Made by a program: the position numbers and the translations under genes
Notes under the pieces: generated by a model
Seen by the model: the letters and a program-made list of their open reading frames with translations, nothing else
What the model was told of the DNA's origin: nothing
Databases searched by the model: none
Part shown: positions 41,940 through 51,364 of the stretch, one piece after another
Layout of the letters: every line of letters starts with the position of its first letter
How positions within the stretch are numbered: the stretch's first letter is position 1
DNA from: Clostridia bacterium
GTDB lineage: Bacteria > Bacillota > Clostridia > Oscillospirales > CAG-272
NCBI GenBank assembly: GCA_017453245.1
Contig: JAFTKM010000018.1
Location: forward strand, 1 to 64,000
Direction of reading: 5' to 3'
DNA: 64,000 bases

Positions 41940-42785
41940 TTACGCAAGATTAAGCTTGTTTTTGATGATATTCAGATTGTCGTAATAGAGGCTGACGTTG
42001 ACGATCGTTGCCGCCATATTCAGAATATTCATCGTAAGCAGTAATACCGCAAGTGATTCAAGGTCACTGAGAGTCCCCAGGATGGCAACCGCATCTGTAT
42101 ACGATATGATAGTGCCGATAATTACCATAAGAGGGATGAAGAGAAGACCGAATCCAAAGTATATGAGGATTCCGATGATTATCTTCTTCGTGATCTTCTT
42201 ACCCTTATTACTCTCATTAGTTCTGTTTGCGAATGAGAAGCAGGCGAGTATTATCGTGACGGTTATCTCAATTGCCATGATAATGAACTCCAAAATCAGT
42301 ATCATAGAGAGAATACCGCCATCCGCCCAGGCTTCCTTGAGTCCCTCGCCTATGATAACGAAGAATGAGCGAAGCGCCGTGCTGTCTCCGTCGGGCACGA
42401 AGGAGAGGAATATAAGTATTGATATCATAGCCACCGCAAATGTCGCGGCGAAGCTTATGAAGGTGGCTAAAAGCTTGGAGTTAAGGAGTGTCGAGCGCTT
42501 GACCGGAAGCGTAAACGTCAGATACGCCTCATCGGTACGGAAATTAAGGTAAAATCTGCGCACACCCGCCCCTATTCCGTATATAAGGTATCCGCAAGTC
42601 AAAGTGAAGTACAGAGCAATGCAGATCACCGCCAGCGTGGCAAAGAGCTCGTTTTCCACGCTATCCGAGATCATCATTCCCATAGATATTCCCGCAGGCG
42701 CGGAGAGAGTAATGATCGCCGTGGACAGCACCGACCAGATAAACAGCAGGGATTTAAGATCATATTTCAAGCATTTCTTCAGCAT
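41940..42785 (-). CDS. ABC-2-type permease of YtrA operon 2
   Basis: A 281-aa polytopic protein with six or seven hydrophobic segments, from SLLFIWSVLSTAIITLS to MNILNMAATIVNVSLYY. The phrase RFYLNFRTDEAYLTFTLPVKRSTLLNSKL is the cytoplasmic coupling region typical of these permeases. It overlaps the ATPase gene by seven nt. Confidence 0.87.
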   Translation of the reverse strand: MLKKCLKYDLKSLLFIWSVLSTAIITLSAPAGISMGMMISDSVENELFATLAVICIALYFTLTCGYLIYGIGAGVRRFYLNFRTDEAYLTFTLPVKRSTLLNSKLLATFISFAATFAVAMISILIFLSFVPDGDSTALRSFFVIIGEGLKEAWADGGILSMILILEFIIMAIEITVTIILACFSFANRTNESNKGKKITKKIIIGILIYFGFGLLFIPLMVIIGTIISYTDAVAILGTLSDLESLAVLLLTMNILNMAATIVNVSLYYDNLNIIKNKLNLA

Positions 42786-43489
42786 CTGAACTCCTCCCTG
42801 AACAATTCGTCAAGCGTCTTTCCCGTGGCCTCTCTTACCGTATCCGCGTTACCCATACGCACGATCTCGCCTCCGTAGGTCATAAATGCGAAGTCGTCGA
42901 GCACGGGCTCAATGTCCGCGATAAGGTGAGTCGTGATGATGATCGACGCCTCGGGATTGTAGTTTGTGATAATGGTGTTGAGTATATACTCGCGTGAGGC
43001 GGGGTCAACACCGCCGATAGGCTCGTCGAGGAGGTAGAGCCTCGTCTTTCTCGACATAACCATTATGAGCTGTACCTTTTCCTTCATACCCTTGGACAAG
43101 GTCTTGAGCTTTGCATCGAGAGGAATGTGCAGATCGTTCAGCATCTTACACGCGACCTCGGAGTCAAAGTCCTCGTAGAAGTCAGAGAAGAGCGAGATGA
43201 GCTCGTTAACTCTCGAGCGCGAGTCAAAGTAGGTGCGCTCGGGGAGCAGGGAGATGTAAGCATTCGAGTTTTCGCTTCTTTCCTCTCCGCAGATTTCGAT
43301 TTTGCCGCCGTCGGGCACGAGGAGTCCCGACACAAGCTTTAAAAACGTGGATTTACCGCATCCGTTAGGGCCGAGCAGACCGACGATGCGTCCGGGCTCA
43401 ATAGTGAGATCAAAGTTCCGGAGAACAGGCTTTCCCGGCTTGTAAGCCTTACATAGGTTCTCACACTTAAGTACGGGGGTGTTACTCAT
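42779..43489 (-). CDS. ABC transporter ATPase of YtrA operon 2
   Basis: A 236-aa ATPase. Walker A GPNGCGKST, signature LSKGMKEK, Walker B LYLLDEPIGGVD, switch His in ITTHL. Start ATG at 43489 overlaps the regulator gene by eight nt. Second paralogous system to that at 33.5-35.7 kb. Confidence 0.93.
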   Translation of the reverse strand: MSNTPVLKCENLCKAYKPGKPVLRNFDLTIEPGRIVGLLGPNGCGKSTFLKLVSGLLVPDGGKIEICGEERSENSNAYISLLPERTYFDSRSRVNELISLFSDFYEDFDSEVACKMLNDLHIPLDAKLKTLSKGMKEKVQLIMVMSRKTRLYLLDEPIGGVDPASREYILNTIITNYNPEASIIITTHLIADIEPVLDDFAFMTYGGEIVRMGNADTVREATGKTLDELFREEFRC

Positions 43490-43850
43490 CTATATTCCAT
43501 CCTTTCTCTATACTTTTTATCAGCTCGTTCATATCGAGCGACATATTTTTTGCTTCTTTGATAATATTTGACGTGAAGCTCCGAAGCGCCTTACGTCTTG
43601 CTTCGTCCAGCACAGCCCCATCATCGGTCACTGTCCGTCCGTTGGTGCTGTTGGTTATCAGGAGTCCTTCCTTTTCAAGGAGCACCAGCGCCTTTTGCAT
43701 GGTGTTCGGGTTGACACCTGCATCGTAGGCAAGCTGTCTTACGGTGGGGAAGGGGCCGCCGCTTTCATATACACCCTTGAGTATATCGGCGCGTATTCTG
43801 TCAACGATCTGTACGGTCAGGGCAAGTCCCGGCCGGAATTTCCAAGCCAT
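43482..43850 (-). CDS. GntR-family regulator, YtrA subfamily, operon 2
   Basis: A 122-aa short GntR protein. Winged helix: IVDRIRADILKGVYESG, PFPTVRQLAYDAGVNPNTMQKALVLLEKEGLLIT. The tail (residues 76-122) is a helix without ligand domain. First gene of the four-gene operon; the palindrome overlapping its own -10 is the expected operator. Confidence 0.93.
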   Translation of the reverse strand: MAWKFRPGLALTVQIVDRIRADILKGVYESGGPFPTVRQLAYDAGVNPNTMQKALVLLEKEGLLITNSTNGRTVTDDGAVLDEARRKALRSFTSNIIKEAKNMSLDMNELIKSIEKGWNIDE

Positions 43851-43868
43851 ATATCTCTCCTTTCTCTC

Positions 43869-43911
43869 GTTGTACTACTTAAATAATACAACAATATACA
43901 CACCATGTCAA
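43869..43911 (-). promoter_or_regulatory. Promoter and YtrA-type operator of ABC operon 2
   Basis: Minus strand TTGACA (43906-43911), 17 nt, TATTAT (43883-43888). A 24-bp near-palindrome, GTTGTACTACTT then AAATAATACAAC (43869-43892), covers the -10 box. It is symmetric except at four of 24 positions. Repression by the downstream GntR protein is the obvious reading. Confidence 0.78.
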
Positions 43912-44037
43912 TATTGTGGCACAAGAATTCATACATTTTAACATTTCATAAACAATTCCGAAAAACATTTTATACATTTGTACGCTAAAATATATGTCAG
44001 AACTCTTAATATCTGCATTTGATTCTCGGAGGATGAA

Positions 44038-45618
44038 ATGAAAAGGAAGTACAAGGTAAACACGGGAAGGGAAGTTATCGAGCGAGAGTATAACTACATA
44101 CCCGTCAGATACATAATCGCGGTGCTTATCGCCATAGCGGAGATAGCCGCTATTATCGGCATCGTTATCGCGCTTTGCTACTACGTTCCGTACTTTTACA
44201 CTCTTTGCGCCATAACCACCGCCGCCTGCGTTATAAGGATATGCGCATCGGACGATAACCCCGACTACAAGATACCGTGGCTCATCTGCGTTATCTGCAT
44301 TCCCATCGCGGGCTTTATGCTCTACTTTATGTTCTATTCAAGAAAGCTCAGCAAAAGATACATAAAGCGTATCAAGGAGGTCCAGTCGTTTAATTACGAG
44401 AGGGATGACGAGGATATTCTCTCCGAGATAGCAAGGGAGGATGAGTCTGCCGCATCGCAGGCAAGGATGCTGAGCAGCATTTCTTATTCCCACGTTTTCC
44501 GTGATACGAGACAGACCTATTTCCCATCGGGCGAGGCTATGTGGGAGTCGATGCTCCGCGATCTTGAGAGCGCCGAGAGCTTTATATTTATGGAGTACTT
44601 TATTATCGAGGAGGGCGTCTTCTGGAACTCCATTCTTGATATACTGAAGCGTAAGGCAAAGGCGGGAGTCGACGTCAGAGTAATGTACGATGATATCGGA
44701 TGCATGAGCACTCTGCCCGGAGATTACAATAAAATTCTCGAAAAAGATGGAATTAAGTCGGTTATTTTCTCCAAGCTCCGCGGTAGCGCGGACAACGAGT
44801 TCAACAATCGCTCGCACCGCAAGATACTCGTTGTCGACGGTAAGATAGGATACACCGGAGGAGTCAATATTGCCGACGAATACGTCAACAAGACCGTCCG
44901 CTTCGGCCATTGGAAGGACACCGCTATCCGTATCGAGGGCGAGGGCGTCTATGAGCTGACAAAGCTGTTTCTCTCAAGCTTCGGACTTAACTCTAAGGAC
45001 CTGCCGAGCATTCCCGAGAACGCCTATCCCGAGTGTGAGACGATGGGCGCGGGCGGATATCTGATCCCATTCGGCGACGGACCTAAGCCGATATACAAGC
45101 GTAACGTTGCCAAATGCGCGATACAGAATATGATAGCCACAGCCACCGACTACGTTTATATGACGACGCCTTATCTTATCATAGACAACGACCTCTGCGC
45201 CGACATCGAGCGTGCCGCCCTTCGCAGAGTTGACGTCAGGATAGTTGTGCCTCACGTGCCCGACAAGAAGCTTGTCTTTGCCATAACTCGCAGCTTCTAC
45301 TCAAGGCTTATGGATGCGGGAGTGAAGATATATGAGTATGAGCCGGGCTTCATCCACGCCAAGAGCTACGTTGCCGACGGCAAATACGCTATGATCGGTA
45401 CTGTCAATCTCGACTACCGCAGTCTTGTCCACCACTTTGAGAACGGCATCTGGATGTACAAGACAGAGTCCATAGCCGACATCAAGGCGGACATCGATGA
45501 AACGGTAGAGAAGTGTATAGAGATCACTCCCGAGGTACTTGCCAAGAGCATTAATTCGAGATTCCTCACACCCAAGGTCATCCACGCGATAGTAAGAATT
45601 TTTGCTCCGATGCTGTAA
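44038..45618 (+). CDS. cls: Cardiolipin synthase
   Basis: A 526-aa membrane enzyme of the phospholipase D family that joins two phosphatidylglycerols to cardiolipin and glycerol. Two N-terminal membrane helices (about 25-48 and 52-70, plus 80-100) precede the two HKD sites: His260-x-Lys262-(x4)-Asp267 in SHRKILVVDGK, and His440-x-Lys442-(x4)-Asp447 in IHAKSYVADGK. Length matches Cls. GGAGG upstream of the ATG. Its promoter lacks a -35 match and resembles that of the following two-component system. Confidence 0.93.
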   Translation: MKRKYKVNTGREVIEREYNYIPVRYIIAVLIAIAEIAAIIGIVIALCYYVPYFYTLCAITTAACVIRICASDDNPDYKIPWLICVICIPIAGFMLYFMFYSRKLSKRYIKRIKEVQSFNYERDDEDILSEIAREDESAASQARMLSSISYSHVFRDTRQTYFPSGEAMWESMLRDLESAESFIFMEYFIIEEGVFWNSILDILKRKAKAGVDVRVMYDDIGCMSTLPGDYNKILEKDGIKSVIFSKLRGSADNEFNNRSHRKILVVDGKIGYTGGVNIADEYVNKTVRFGHWKDTAIRIEGEGVYELTKLFLSSFGLNSKDLPSIPENAYPECETMGAGGYLIPFGDGPKPIYKRNVAKCAIQNMIATATDYVYMTTPYLIIDNDLCADIERAALRRVDVRIVVPHVPDKKLVFAITRSFYSRLMDAGVKIYEYEPGFIHAKSYVADGKYAMIGTVNLDYRSLVHHFENGIWMYKTESIADIKADIDETVEKCIEITPEVLAKSINSRFLTPKVIHAIVRIFAPML

Positions 45619-45807
45619 AATTTTGATTTTATAAACAAAATTTAAACATTTATATGCTATACTATATACGTCACGGTGGGAAAAAGCGCCCCTGTGGCGT
45701 ATATTGCATTTTAACCCTTAGTAAGAGAGAATGATGCGGATCGACTCTGAAGCGTGAGCTTTCGGCGCTTTCGGCGCTTGTCTTTCTTGCAAGGTTACGG
45801 AGGAAAT
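45619..45807 (+). promoter_or_regulatory. Leader and promoter of the second two-component system
   Basis: -10 TATACT at 45658-45663 without a matching -35. ACATTTATATGC just before it parallels ACATTTGTACGC before the -10 of cls (about 43974-43985), and both -10 boxes are followed by ATATAtacGTCA / ATATAtGTCA-type text. Suggests a shared activator, perhaps the regulator encoded here. The transcript leader is about 140 nt and includes TTTCGGCGC twice in tandem. Confidence 0.45.
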
Positions 45808-46479
45808 ATGTTTAAGATTCTTGTAGTAGAGGACGACAGAGACCTCAATCGCTCGGTCTGTACCTTCCTTAATAACAGCGGCTACGAGGCTACCGGATGC
45901 CTTTCTGCCGACGAGGCATACGACGCAATGTATGAGACCGTTTTTGACCTCATTGTTTCGGATATTATGATGCCCGGCACGGACGGATACGAGTTTGCCC
46001 GCTCTGTAAGAGCCATAAACGAGACTATCCCTATGCTCTTTATGACCGCGCGCGACGATATCGCCTCAAAGCAGCGCAGCTTCCGCATAGGCGTTGACGA
46101 CTATATGGTAAAGCCCATTGACTTTGACGAGCTCTTCCTTCGCATAGGAGCGCTTCTCAGGCGAGCAAAGATCTCCGCCTCGCGTAAGCTTGAGGTCGGC
46201 TCGTTCGTTATGGATATGGACGAGTTCTCCGCGACGCTTGACGGTGAGGAGATACCCATGACCACAAGGGAGTTCAACATACTCTATAAGCTCCTTTCTT
46301 ACCCAAAAAAGACCTTTACCCGCACACAGCTTATGGACGAGTTCTGGGATGCAGACTCAGAGACCGCGCCCCGTGCCGTTGACGTATATATGACCAAGCT
46401 CCGCGCAAAGCTTGCGGAGTGCCGTGACTTTGAGATAGTGACCGTTCACGGTCTTGGCTATAAGGTGGTAATCAAATGA
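45808..46479 (+). CDS. OmpR/PhoB-type response regulator
   Basis: A 223-aa regulator; start 45808 after GGAGGAAAT (a longer reading from 45754 has no site). Receiver: EDD 8-10, Asp52 (LIVSDIMMPG), Lys in YMVKP; winged helix from residue 130 (TTREFNILYKLLSYPKKTFTR, DVYMTKLRAKL). Overlaps the kinase gene by four nt. Similar to the regulator at 26023. Confidence 0.94.
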   Translation: MFKILVVEDDRDLNRSVCTFLNNSGYEATGCLSADEAYDAMYETVFDLIVSDIMMPGTDGYEFARSVRAINETIPMLFMTARDDIASKQRSFRIGVDDYMVKPIDFDELFLRIGALLRRAKISASRKLEVGSFVMDMDEFSATLDGEEIPMTTREFNILYKLLSYPKKTFTRTQLMDEFWDADSETAPRAVDVYMTKLRAKLAECRDFEIVTVHGLGYKVVIK

Positions 46480-47546
46480 AGTACTCAGAAAGGTACAAGT
46501 CCGCCTTAAAGCTGCTTGGACGGTATTTACTTTTCCTTGCCGTTGTCGCATTTCCGATCACCTGCACGATCATGCTTTTCGTACAGACGATGGCGCGTAC
46601 TCAGGACATCATACTCGATGCCGAAGGCATCGGTGCGGCCGCAAAGCTCGGACTTCTCAACGTAGTAGTCATCAGCATTCTTTTCTTCGTTGTGGATATT
46701 ATACGCAAGAAGCTTACCACGGATAAAACCATAAAGCATATAGTTGACGCGTCAAAGAGAATATCCGAGGGTGATTTTACCACAAAGGTAGAGCCCCTGC
46801 CGCCATTCCTCTCCGACCCCAGATTTAACGAAATTATTGATTGTATCAATAAGCTTGCCGTTGAGCTCTCGGGAGTTGAGACTCTCAGGACCGACTTTAT
46901 CGCCAACGTCTCGCACGAGATAAAGACGCCTCTTGCCGTGATACGCAACTACGCCTCACTCCTCGAGGACGAGAGTCTCAGCTATGAGAAGCGCCTTGAG
47001 TATGCGGGCGCTATCAAGGACTCGACAAGACGTCTTTCGGATATGATAACGAATATTCTGAAGCTCAACCGACTTGAGAATCAGCAGATATATCCTAAGC
47101 GTGAGTCCTACGACCTCTCCGAGCAGCTCTGCGAGTGTCTGCTCGTCTATGAGAACGTCTGGGAGAGAAAGAATATCGAGATCGAGACTGACATCGATGA
47201 CTCGGTCACCGTCTCGCAGGATTCGGAGCTCCTTTCTCTCGTTTGGAATAACCTCCTCTCCAACGCGTTCAAGTTTACCGAGGAGGGCGGCGCGGTTTCC
47301 GTCAGCCTTAAGACAACCGACACTCACGCGAGTATCGTGATAAGAGATACCGGCGCGGGTATGTCGCGCGAGGTAGGCGAGCGCATCTTCGACAAATTCT
47401 ATCAGGGCGACAGCTCGCACGCCACGGAGGGCAACGGTCTTGGTCTCGCTCTTGTAAAGCGTGTTATCGATATCGTTGACGGTGAAATATCCGTCGACAG
47501 CATACAAGGCAAGGGAACAGCCTTTACCGTCAGAATAGCGAGGTAA
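46476..47546 (+). CDS. Sensor histidine kinase
   Basis: A 356-aa kinase. Two membrane helices (about 12-38 and 58-80) with a loop of about 20 residues outside; HAMP 80-135; HisKA with His147 (NVSHEIKTP); ATPase domain with N box NNLLSNAFKFT and G box EGNGLGLALV. The small loop again suggests sensing within the membrane. Partner of the regulator upstream, and probably linked to the two membrane proteins downstream. Confidence 0.93.
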   Translation: MKYSERYKSALKLLGRYLLFLAVVAFPITCTIMLFVQTMARTQDIILDAEGIGAAAKLGLLNVVVISILFFVVDIIRKKLTTDKTIKHIVDASKRISEGDFTTKVEPLPPFLSDPRFNEIIDCINKLAVELSGVETLRTDFIANVSHEIKTPLAVIRNYASLLEDESLSYEKRLEYAGAIKDSTRRLSDMITNILKLNRLENQQIYPKRESYDLSEQLCECLLVYENVWERKNIEIETDIDDSVTVSQDSELLSLVWNNLLSNAFKFTEEGGAVSVSLKTTDTHASIVIRDTGAGMSREVGERIFDKFYQGDSSHATEGNGLGLALVKRVIDIVDGEISVDSIQGKGTAFTVRIAR

Positions 47547-47548
47547 AA

Positions 47549-48448
47549 ATGAATTCGGAAAAAGCAAAGAAAATACTAAAAGCGTTTCTTTATCCGCATA
47601 TTGCGATAATGATAGTGCTGTTCATTGTCAGCATAGTGCTTCTTATTCTGTCCTTCCTTATTTTTGATACCGCATCGGTCGGCGCTATAATCTCCTACGT
47701 TGTCTCTGCATACACACTCACCGTCTGGTGCTTCCGTATTCCCGAGATAATTACCGCGGTAAAGAAATTCAAGGAAAATAACAGATTTATCTCAAGATGG
47801 CAAAGCGACGAGAGATTCAGGATAAACGTCTCTCTTTTCTCAACCTTTGCCTTGAATATCGTTTTCGCCGTATTCCAGCTTGTTCTCGGTATAGATCACG
47901 GCTCATTCTGGTATTATTCTCTGGCGGCATACTACGCTTGCCTTGCTTGCCTCAGGATATCCTTGTTCAAGTATACGGGCAGCCGTCTGGCGGGCGAGGA
48001 TATGCGCACGGAGCTTATTAAGTACCGCATCTGCGGATGGGTATTTCTTTTTATGAACCTTGCGATAACCCTGATCATCTTCTTTATGATCTACTTCGGC
48101 AGGACCTTCGTTCATCACGAGATAACAACGATCGCGATAGCCGCGTACACCTTCATTGCCGTGCCGCTTGCCATTGTCAACGCGGTCAGATATAAAAAAT
48201 ACAACAGTCCCGTCTACTCTGCCGCGAGGGCAATATCTCTCGCCGCGGCGGCCGTATCGATACTCACTCTCGAGTCTACGATGCTTACAACGTTCGGCGG
48301 GGAAGACCTTACCGCGGAGGGCAGAAGATTAATGCTTGCGCTTACCGGAGCGGCAGTCTCTGCCTTTATCATAGGTATGGCAATATATATCATTTACACA
48401 AGCACAAAGAAATTAAGACAACTTAAGGGAAATATAAATAATGGATAA
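47549..48448 (+). CDS. Polytopic membrane protein, 299 aa
   Basis: Not a named family that I recognise. About eight hydrophobic segments in pairs, with a cytoplasmic basic loop (KKFKENNRFISRWQSDERFR). The gene starts 2 nt after the kinase stop and ends overlapping the next gene by 8 nt, so it belongs to the two-component operon. Possible sensory or transport partner of the kinase. Confidence 0.8.
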   Translation: MNSEKAKKILKAFLYPHIAIMIVLFIVSIVLLILSFLIFDTASVGAIISYVVSAYTLTVWCFRIPEIITAVKKFKENNRFISRWQSDERFRINVSLFSTFALNIVFAVFQLVLGIDHGSFWYYSLAAYYACLACLRISLFKYTGSRLAGEDMRTELIKYRICGWVFLFMNLAITLIIFFMIYFGRTFVHHEITTIAIAAYTFIAVPLAIVNAVRYKKYNSPVYSAARAISLAAAAVSILTLESTMLTTFGGEDLTAEGRRLMLALTGAAVSAFIIGMAIYIIYTSTKKLRQLKGNINNG

Positions 48449-48845
48449 TAATAACGAGCAGAATGGATTTGTTTACACATACTCCGCTAAGAATCAGGAC
48501 GAGATAAAGGCTATCCGCGAGAAGTATGAGAAGCGCGAGGAGAGCAAAATGGAGCGCCTTCGCAGGCTCGACCGCACCGCCGAATCGAGAGCCACGGCAC
48601 TCTCCTTGATATTCGGTATCGTAGGCGCGCTTATTCTCGGATTTGGTATGAGTCTTATGATGTCGGAGCTTCCGACTATCCTCGGTATGGGGCAGACCAC
48701 CGCGATAATAATCGGCATCCTCACTGGAATCGTCGGCGGCGCAATAGCGGTCCTCGCATACCCCGCGTACAACTTCGTCTTAAAGCGTGAGAGAGCGCGC
48801 ATCGCTCCCGAGATACTCAAGCTTACCGACGAGCTTTTGAAGTGA
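48441..48845 (+). CDS. Small membrane protein, 134 aa
   Basis: A protein with a basic, helical N-terminal half (DEIKAIREKYEKREESKMERLRRLDRTAESRATAL, likely a coiled coil) and two membrane helices (ALSLIFGIVGALILGFGMSLM and TAIIIGILTGIVGGAIAVLAYP). I know similar proteins from many Clostridia but not their function. Last gene of the two-component operon. Confidence 0.8.
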   Translation: MDNNNEQNGFVYTYSAKNQDEIKAIREKYEKREESKMERLRRLDRTAESRATALSLIFGIVGALILGFGMSLMMSELPTILGMGQTTAIIIGILTGIVGGAIAVLAYPAYNFVLKRERARIAPEILKLTDELLK

Positions 48846-48932
48846 TAGCCTTGCGTCTTTGTTATCTTGTACCGATTTTCGACCGGGTGCAAAATAGTTA
48901 TTTTCACTAAATATTTTGATAAATAATTACAA

Positions 48933-48961
48933 TTGAAATAGCCCTAAGTTTGTGCTATACT
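48933..48961 (+). promoter_or_regulatory. Promoter of the beta-helix lipoprotein gene
   Basis: TTGAAA, 17 nt, TATACT. A 12-nt word AAATAGCCCTAA beginning in the -35 is mirrored exactly by TTAGGGCTATTT at 49016-49027 inside the coding region. Confidence 0.7.
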
Positions 48962-48990
48962 TAAGCTGTAAATAAAAAACAGGAGTGCTT

Positions 48991-51345
48991 ATGTATAGAA
49001 AAACGTTAGGGCTATTTTGCCTTCTTATGGTAATATTCGCGCTTTCCGTCTCGCTTATCGCGTGTGATAACTTCGGCGAAACAAACGATAACGGAGGCAC
49101 TGAGGGGGAGGAGAATCAGCCGCTTGATACCTCGCTTTACCTTCCCATCACAATGGGCGGTAAGCCCGAGATCACCGTTGTCAGCTCATATTCCAAGGCC
49201 TCGGAGTATGCCGCGGCTTATAAGAAGCTGATGGCGTATTTTACGAGCGCGGGCATCAAGCTCACCGTAAGATACGAGGTATCCGATGATCCGAATACCC
49301 CCGAGCTGATAATCGGCGACAGAGTAAATGCTAGCGGTGACTTGTATATCGATCCGCATTCCCTCGGTGACGAGGGCTACGCCATCCGCGTTGTCGGTGA
49401 GAAGATAATCATCGCGGGCGGCTCAACAGACTCGCTTGTTGATGCAATCGAGCTGTTTATTAGCTCTGTCCTTAAGATTGATGATAAAGATACCGACGTG
49501 AAAAATCTGTCGGTCGCACGTTCAACCGATATTTTCGTAAGACAGTATTATCCCATAACCTCTGTCAGCGTAGGCGGCAGAGACCTTTCGGGATACGATA
49601 TAGTCTGCAATACCGAGAACGCTGAGGAGAAGGAGTGCGCGGATAAGCTCCATAACATACTTTACGACAATGCGGGCTATTGGCTCGACGTGAAGAAAGC
49701 GAGCAACAAGCCCTCGATCCGTATACAAAAGACAGAGACTGCGGGAGAATACAGCCTTAATGTCTACGTCAGCGGTACTGATCTTGTGATAGAGTACTCT
49801 TATCCCGTGCTGTTTACCGAGGCATTTGACGAGTTCGTCGAGGACTTCTTAGGCTCTTCAGAGGAAAGGATGCTTGCTCTTGTCGGCGAGGTACACGTAG
49901 CAAAGGTAGCGCCTATCCGTTATTCCGACTTCGGAGCGGTTGGCGACGGTGTGACCGATGACTATGAGGCTATCAAGGCGGCGCATGATCGGGCAAATAA
50001 GACGGGACAGACCGTAGTTGCCGAGAGCGGCAGGACCTACTACCTCGGTCAGCACGTGGCACCCATTACCGTTAAGACGGATACAGTTTGGTCGGGCGCG
50101 ACCTTTATTATAGACGATAGTACTATTGCTCCCACGGATTCTATCAGGACTGCCGCAGTATTCCTTATTGAGCGCGACTCTTATGCAACGCCCGTTACAG
50201 GCATCACCTCGCTTTCCAAGGGGCAGACAAACGTTGGTATGACCTTTGACGGTCCTACGCTTCTTTATCTCGTATATGACGGACAGAAGCAGTATATACG
50301 CTACGGCTCCAACGCCGACTCGGGAGCAAGTCAGCAGGAGATAATCCTCGTTGACAAGGACGGTAACGTCGATCCCTCCACGCCCATTCTCTGGGAATAT
50401 CCGCTCCTCAGCTCTGTTGTTGCATATCCCGCGGATGATAAGCCGATAACCCTTACAGGCGGCATTTTTATCACGATTGCCAATCAGGCGCCGAGAGAAT
50501 ATACCTACTACGCGCGTAATATCGCGATAAAGCGCTCCAATGTAACTGTGGACGGACTTGTCCATCTTATCGAGGGAGAGGGAGATACGGGAGCTCCGTA
50601 CAACGGATTTATCAATATTTCCTACTGCAACAACACCCTTGTCAAGAATACCACTCTCACCGGACACAAGGTGTATAAGCTTTCCTCCGATGCGAACAAT
50701 TCTATGGGTACCTACGATATCTCCATCGGCAACGCCAACAACGTTACCTTCAAGGATTGCCGTCAGACAAATTCCATTACCGACACGACCTATTGGGGCA
50801 TTATGGGCAGTAACTACTGCAAGAACCTTACCTACGACGGCTGTGTATTCTCGCGCTTTGACGCGCACAAGGGCACTCACAACGCAACTATTATAAACAG
50901 CGAGATAGGTCACCAGAGGCTCAATATAATCGGCTCGGGACTTCTGATAGTGGAGAATACGATAGTACACTCCAACAATCTTATCAATTTGAGAAACGAT
51001 TACGGCAGCACCTGGGAGGGTGACATAATTCTTCGCAACGTCACCTTGAACAATACCAATAACACTCCCACGCTTATCTATGCTAATTGGTATAATCACT
51101 ATTTCGGCTATACCTGCTATCTTCCCGCGAATATCACCATTGACGGTGTTACTCTTGCCAAAGGCAATACCTTCTACGTTCTTCCGAATCTTGAGACGGG
51201 TATCGATCAGTCAACGGTAGACGGAAGTGAAAACAAGAACCCCGTTGTTTTGACAAAGAAGGTAATTATTAAGAGTAATCCGAATTCATATAACTATTAC
51301 GTGTCCCCGAACAATATTCTGTTCGGTGACGTTGAGGTCGTTTAG
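48991..51345 (+). CDS. Right-handed beta-helix lipoprotein, 784 aa
   Basis: Start 48991 (AGGAG five nt upstream) gives a lipoprotein signal ending SLIAC. Residues about 45-170 form an alpha/beta domain like the N-terminal carbohydrate-binding domains of GH20/GH67 enzymes (VVSSYSKASEYAAAYKK, ELIIGDR). A pectate-lyase-3-like beta-helix occupies about 310-784: SDFGAVGDGVTDDYEAIKAAH, then repeated coils rich in Asn (NNVTFKDCRQTNS, CKNLTYDGCVFSRFDAHKG). Catalytic residues are not evident. The following gene is a paralogue of this second part. Probably a surface-attached glycan lyase or glycosidase. Confidence 0.85.
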   Translation: MYRKTLGLFCLLMVIFALSVSLIACDNFGETNDNGGTEGEENQPLDTSLYLPITMGGKPEITVVSSYSKASEYAAAYKKLMAYFTSAGIKLTVRYEVSDDPNTPELIIGDRVNASGDLYIDPHSLGDEGYAIRVVGEKIIIAGGSTDSLVDAIELFISSVLKIDDKDTDVKNLSVARSTDIFVRQYYPITSVSVGGRDLSGYDIVCNTENAEEKECADKLHNILYDNAGYWLDVKKASNKPSIRIQKTETAGEYSLNVYVSGTDLVIEYSYPVLFTEAFDEFVEDFLGSSEERMLALVGEVHVAKVAPIRYSDFGAVGDGVTDDYEAIKAAHDRANKTGQTVVAESGRTYYLGQHVAPITVKTDTVWSGATFIIDDSTIAPTDSIRTAAVFLIERDSYATPVTGITSLSKGQTNVGMTFDGPTLLYLVYDGQKQYIRYGSNADSGASQQEIILVDKDGNVDPSTPILWEYPLLSSVVAYPADDKPITLTGGIFITIANQAPREYTYYARNIAIKRSNVTVDGLVHLIEGEGDTGAPYNGFINISYCNNTLVKNTTLTGHKVYKLSSDANNSMGTYDISIGNANNVTFKDCRQTNSITDTTYWGIMGSNYCKNLTYDGCVFSRFDAHKGTHNATIINSEIGHQRLNIIGSGLLIVENTIVHSNNLINLRNDYGSTWEGDIILRNVTLNNTNNTPTLIYANWYNHYFGYTCYLPANITIDGVTLAKGNTFYVLPNLETGIDQSTVDGSENKNPVVLTKKVIIKSNPNSYNYYVSPNNILFGDVEVV

Positions 51346-51364
51346 GAATAAAAAGGAGAACGAT

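Noticed and set aside
49858-51099. Long antisense frame under the beta-helix lipoprotein gene
   Set aside because: No start signals; beta-helix coils on the plus strand are clear.
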